From: Dielma sp000508965 | GTDB lineage: Bacteria; Bacillota_I; Bacilli_A; Erysipelotrichales; Erysipelotrichaceae | NCBI GenBank assembly: GCA_000508965.1 | Contig: BAHV02000020.1 | Span: 1 to 64,000 of the forward strand | Reading direction: 5' to 3' | DNA: 64,000 bases | Part shown: positions 61,585 to 64,000 of the stretch, piece after piece | Layout of the letters: every line of letters begins with the position of its first letter | Position numbering within the stretch: position 1 is the stretch's first letter | The notes under the pieces: model-generated | Seen by the model: only the letters and a program-made list of their open reading frames with translations | Database searches by the model: none | What the model was told of the DNA's origin: nothing | Made by a program: the position numbers and the translations under genes

Positions 61585-61612
61585 AGTATAGCAAAATATG
61601 AAATTTATGCAA
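61585..61612 (-). promoter_or_regulatory. promoter of the Ula-type PTS operon
   Basis: TTGCAT (61612-61607) and TATACT (61590-61585) with a 16-base spacer on the minus strand. Confidence 0.65.
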
Positions 61613-61791
61613 TAGATAGCTTATATTATGAAATTAATTTCACTTTGGATGTTTTTCATTTTTAAAATTATTGAAAATATGTTCATGTACTGCAATTTCA
61701 GCGATTCCAATTAATACCAGACAAATGTGCTTATAATAAAACAGGAAAAAATAGTGGACAGCTGATACAATAAGGGAAAAGGAGAAATATA

Positions 61792-63195
61792 ATGGAATGG
61801 ATCAATATCGTACAGAATACTTTAAATTACATTGAGGATCATCTTCTTGAAGATATCAATGCCGATAAGATTGCCAGTCAATTCTTTATTTCAAGCATTT
61901 ATTTTCAAAAGATATTCAGTATTATTACCGGCTTTACAATCAATGACTACATTAAAAATCGGCGGCTTTCACTTGCCGGTGAGGAATTGGCAGACAGCAA
62001 TATTAAAATTATAGATGCCGCGCTTAAATATGGTTATGAATCACCGGAGAGTTTTACCAAAGCATTTACACGTTTTCATGGTTTTACGCCTTCATCCTTG
62101 CGCAAAGGAATCCGTCAGCTGAATTACTTTTTACCGTTAAATATTAAGATTGATGTCAGTGGCGGCTTTATCATGTCCAGAAAGCTGATTCCTAATGTGG
62201 AGAAGCTGTATCAGGTAAAATCAGAAAATTATATGTTTCCAAGCTGTATGCGTTCAGTGATGGCGGCATTTAATGAAGACCGGGCTTATGATTTTTCCTT
62301 CTTTGCAGGGGTCAGCGGCGACTTCTTTACACAGCTGTGGCTTGAGCCTAAATGGCGTTATATTGATTCTTATTCAAATGTCTGCAAAGCGAGTCAAAAA
62401 CCGATTCAAGCAGCTTTTGATGCCTGTGGCTATGAATATACATATGTTGATAATACACAAATCAAGGAAAATGAAGCAGTAATGCTTCAAAGAATTATCG
62501 CGTCCATTGATAAGGGACTGCCAGTCCTTGCCTTTGGCATCGTGGGGCCGCCGAATTGTTCCATTATCTGCGGATATGCGCAAGAAGGCAAACAGCTGAT
62601 TGGCTGGTCACAGTTTACCGGTGAATTAAAAGAAGATGAATTGATTGATCAGGTTTGCGCGGAAAATTATTTCCAGGCAGAGAATGATCTAACACATATT
62701 GAAGCTTTAATTTTCTTTGGTAAAAAGAAGCCGCGGGTATCGATTGCGGATAATATCAAGCACTCCATTTTAAACATTCCAGCATTTGCAGCTTTACCCT
62801 CTACTGAAGAACTGCGGATGGGTAAGGAGGCCTTTGATGCCTGGGCGGATTCTTTGTTATGTGATGAATATTTCCGGGACGAAACGATGCTGGTAGGGCC
62901 TTTGGATACTTATCAAAGCTGTGTGGTACAAACCGGTACTAACTTATTCTACCTAGACGCTTATCTGAAAAACGCATTAACGCTCTGTCCGGAAATTGAA
63001 GCACAGCTGAAAACGCTCATTGATCTGTTTGCGCAAGAAAAAGCAGCGTTTGATCAGCTAATTGAATATCAGGGCGGTTATTTTTTTGAAAAGGACCGTA
63101 AAGCACTCTTAGATAAAAACTTTCGCCAAGGTTTAGCAAAGCATGTTAAAGCGGTTGGCAGCTGTTATGAAAAAGCGGTACAGTCTATAAAATAA
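61792..63195 (+). CDS. AraC regulator fused to a BtrH/C39-like domain
   Basis: A 467-residue protein with an unusual order. The AraC DNA-binding domain is at the N-terminus (about 8-105: INADKIASQFFISSIYFQKIF, YGYESPESFTKAFTRFHGFTPSS). From about 135 to 315 lies a papain-like fold of the BtrH_N/C39 kind (FPSCMRSVMAAF, FFAGVSGDFF, GLPVLAFGIVG, ICGYAQEGKQLIGW). The position where a catalytic His is usual reads NCSIICGY, so it may bind rather than cut a ligand. It is divergent from the PTS-sulfatase operon. GGAGAAAT precedes the start. Confidence 0.78.
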   Translation: MEWINIVQNTLNYIEDHLLEDINADKIASQFFISSIYFQKIFSIITGFTINDYIKNRRLSLAGEELADSNIKIIDAALKYGYESPESFTKAFTRFHGFTPSSLRKGIRQLNYFLPLNIKIDVSGGFIMSRKLIPNVEKLYQVKSENYMFPSCMRSVMAAFNEDRAYDFSFFAGVSGDFFTQLWLEPKWRYIDSYSNVCKASQKPIQAAFDACGYEYTYVDNTQIKENEAVMLQRIIASIDKGLPVLAFGIVGPPNCSIICGYAQEGKQLIGWSQFTGELKEDELIDQVCAENYFQAENDLTHIEALIFFGKKKPRVSIADNIKHSILNIPAFAALPSTEELRMGKEAFDAWADSLLCDEYFRDETMLVGPLDTYQSCVVQTGTNLFYLDAYLKNALTLCPEIEAQLKTLIDLFAQEKAAFDQLIEYQGGYFFEKDRKALLDKNFRQGLAKHVKAVGSCYEKAVQSIK

Positions 63196-63218
63196 AAGAG
63201 CCGGCAATTTGCCGACTC
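63188..63218 (-). terminator. terminator for the right-edge SorC gene
   Basis: GAGTCGGC/GCCGGCTC stem (63218-63211 with 63205-63198, one G-U pair) followed by TTTTATTTTAT on the minus strand. Confidence 0.65.
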
Positions 63219-63223
63219 ATTCA

Positions 63224-63244
63224 GGCAGCCAATGGCTGTCTTTT
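63224..63244 (+). terminator. terminator of the AraC-fusion gene
   Basis: GGCAGCC/GGCTGTC stem (63224-63230 with 63234-63240, one G-U pair) followed by four T residues. Confidence 0.6.
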
Positions 63245-63394
63245 GATATGGTTTTTACTTATTTATTTCCTGAAGCTGCAGGCGGCGCTGAAAGATAATT
63301 CATTTTAGGAAAAATTAAACCTTTGATCATAATAATCAACGAATTAAATTCTTCTTTCTTTCCTATTCATTTCTTATCCAATGATCCTGTGTGA

Positions 63395-64000
63395 TTACTG
63401 CTTTGCCTCCAGATCCAGCAAGCCTAATGCCAGCCGTTCATCAACAATCAAGGTATTGACGTATCCGCCCTTGACTGCACCGTAAACACCCTTGGCCTTA
63501 TTGACGCCGCCGGCCACTGCCACGACATTTTTAATTTGCTTAAGGTCCTCTAGTTTGATACCAATTACCTGCTGATCCAATGTTTCATCTACAAGATGTC
63601 CTTGCTGATTGATAAAGTGAGCCAGTAAAACGCCGACTGCTCCTTTGTCACTGAGCTGACGATAGCCGGCATCATCAAGGTGATGCTCCCAGGCCTTGAT
63701 CTTTCTTGATGAAAAATGGCCGATGCTGGTTACGACAAGATCCACCTGCCGCGCTTCCTCCAACACCTTGCGGATAATTGGCTCACGGACTAATGAATCT
63801 CGCACCAATTCATTTTCCACTACCAGCGGCGAATAGAACTGTGAAAAACTGCCCCCGTATTTATCAACGATTTTGCGCACTAATTCCGGAGCATCATAGG
63901 CACTGTTATTATCACTTTCTGTCGTCCCCATCAGCTGGATAACCCGCAGATTCTTATGATGATTGGCATTCATGGCTTCCACGATATGATAAATCGTCTG
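63395..64000 (-). CDS. SorC-family regulator, 5' end beyond the window
   Basis: The C-terminal 201 residues of a SorC-type regulator; the frame is open to the window edge, so the start and the helix-turn-helix lie outside. The visible part is the sugar-binding domain (VIQLMGTTESDN, YSPLVVENELVRDSLVRE, VVAVAGGVNKAKGVYGAVKG). It is a paralogue of the SorC protein at 57433-58413, sharing the same segment order throughout. Confidence 0.85.
   Translation of the reverse strand, partial: QTIYHIVEAMNANHHKNLRVIQLMGTTESDNNSAYDAPELVRKIVDKYGGSFSQFYSPLVVENELVRDSLVREPIIRKVLEEARQVDLVVTSIGHFSSRKIKAWEHHLDDAGYRQLSDKGAVGVLLAHFINQQGHLVDETLDQQVIGIKLEDLKQIKNVVAVAGGVNKAKGVYGAVKGGYVNTLIVDERLALGLLDLEAKQ

Noticed and set aside
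1..64000. CRISPR arrays, insertion sequences, prophage or integrase genes
   Set aside because: No regularly spaced repeats, transposase, integrase or phage structural genes were found on either strand.

Overview
The window looks like chromosomal DNA of a low- to mid-GC, strictly anaerobic Firmicutes bacterium, probably a gut commensal. The signs are Gram-positive ribosome binding sites (AGGAGG type), lipoproteins with Firmicutes-style lipoboxes, PTS sugar transporters, a VanR/VanS-like two-component pair, desulfoferrodoxin, a glycyl-radical enzyme, an NfnAB-type transhydrogenase and secreted flavin-linked reductases. The mix of sulfatases, PTS systems and FMN-binding reductases suggests an Erysipelotrichia-like organism, but that placement is inferred from gene content, not from a marker gene. 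I see no rRNA, prophage, insertion sequence or CRISPR array. There is one tRNA, Leu-UAG.

Layout. 1-5.1 kb: HAD phosphatase, an ECF S-component with a DUF4430 partner, a MutT-type Nudix enzyme, a secreted CAP-domain protein and a PfkB sugar-phosphate kinase. 5.2-7 kb: a disrupted small membrane-protein gene and an acyltransferase. 6.8-10.9 kb: a tightly overlapping operon of a CydDC-like ABC exporter, a YgbA-family protein and a DUF454 protein, behind a promoter carrying a palindromic operator candidate. 11-15.6 kb: HAD hydrolase, GNAT acetyltransferase, a siderophore-type ABC importer with a Fur-like box, and a DUF3887 lipoprotein. 15.8-22 kb: desulfoferrodoxin, an alkyltransferase-like protein, YoaP, a glycosyltransferase, a YfcE-type phosphoesterase and a sensor diguanylate cyclase.

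22.2-28.1 kb: a lac/cel-type PTS (IIA, IIB, IIC) in one operon with a GH1 phospho-beta-glycosidase and a sulfatase that has no export signal, divergent from an RpiR regulator with a strong palindrome between them. 28.2-36 kb: a YjjI-type glycyl-radical enzyme, an AraC regulator, and two large lipoprotein flavoreductases with FMN- and FAD-binding domains, one divergent from a LysR regulator. 36-45.8 kb: a VanY-type carboxypeptidase, a 1696-residue secreted protein, a four-helix-bundle protein and a MalT-like ATPase activator. 45.9-47.7 kb: a two-gene NHEJ system (Ku and ATP-dependent ligase). 47.7-52.7 kb: VanRS-like regulators with a C39-family peptidase, tRNA-Leu, a transglutaminase-like secreted protein, a small protein and an XRE repressor. 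52.7-57 kb: NfnAB, a YgjP-type metalloprotease, a radical SAM protein and a decayed gene.

57.4-64 kb: a second sulfatase-PTS locus with the same logic but a different transporter family (ascorbate/Ula-type IIB and IIC), a SorC regulator, an AraC protein fused to a papain-like domain, and a second SorC regulator cut by the window edge. The most interesting theme is this repeated pairing of a cytoplasmic Cys-type sulfatase with a PTS. It suggests that sulfated sugars are imported, phosphorylated and then desulfated inside the cell. The large surface-protein locus under a MalT-like activator comes next.
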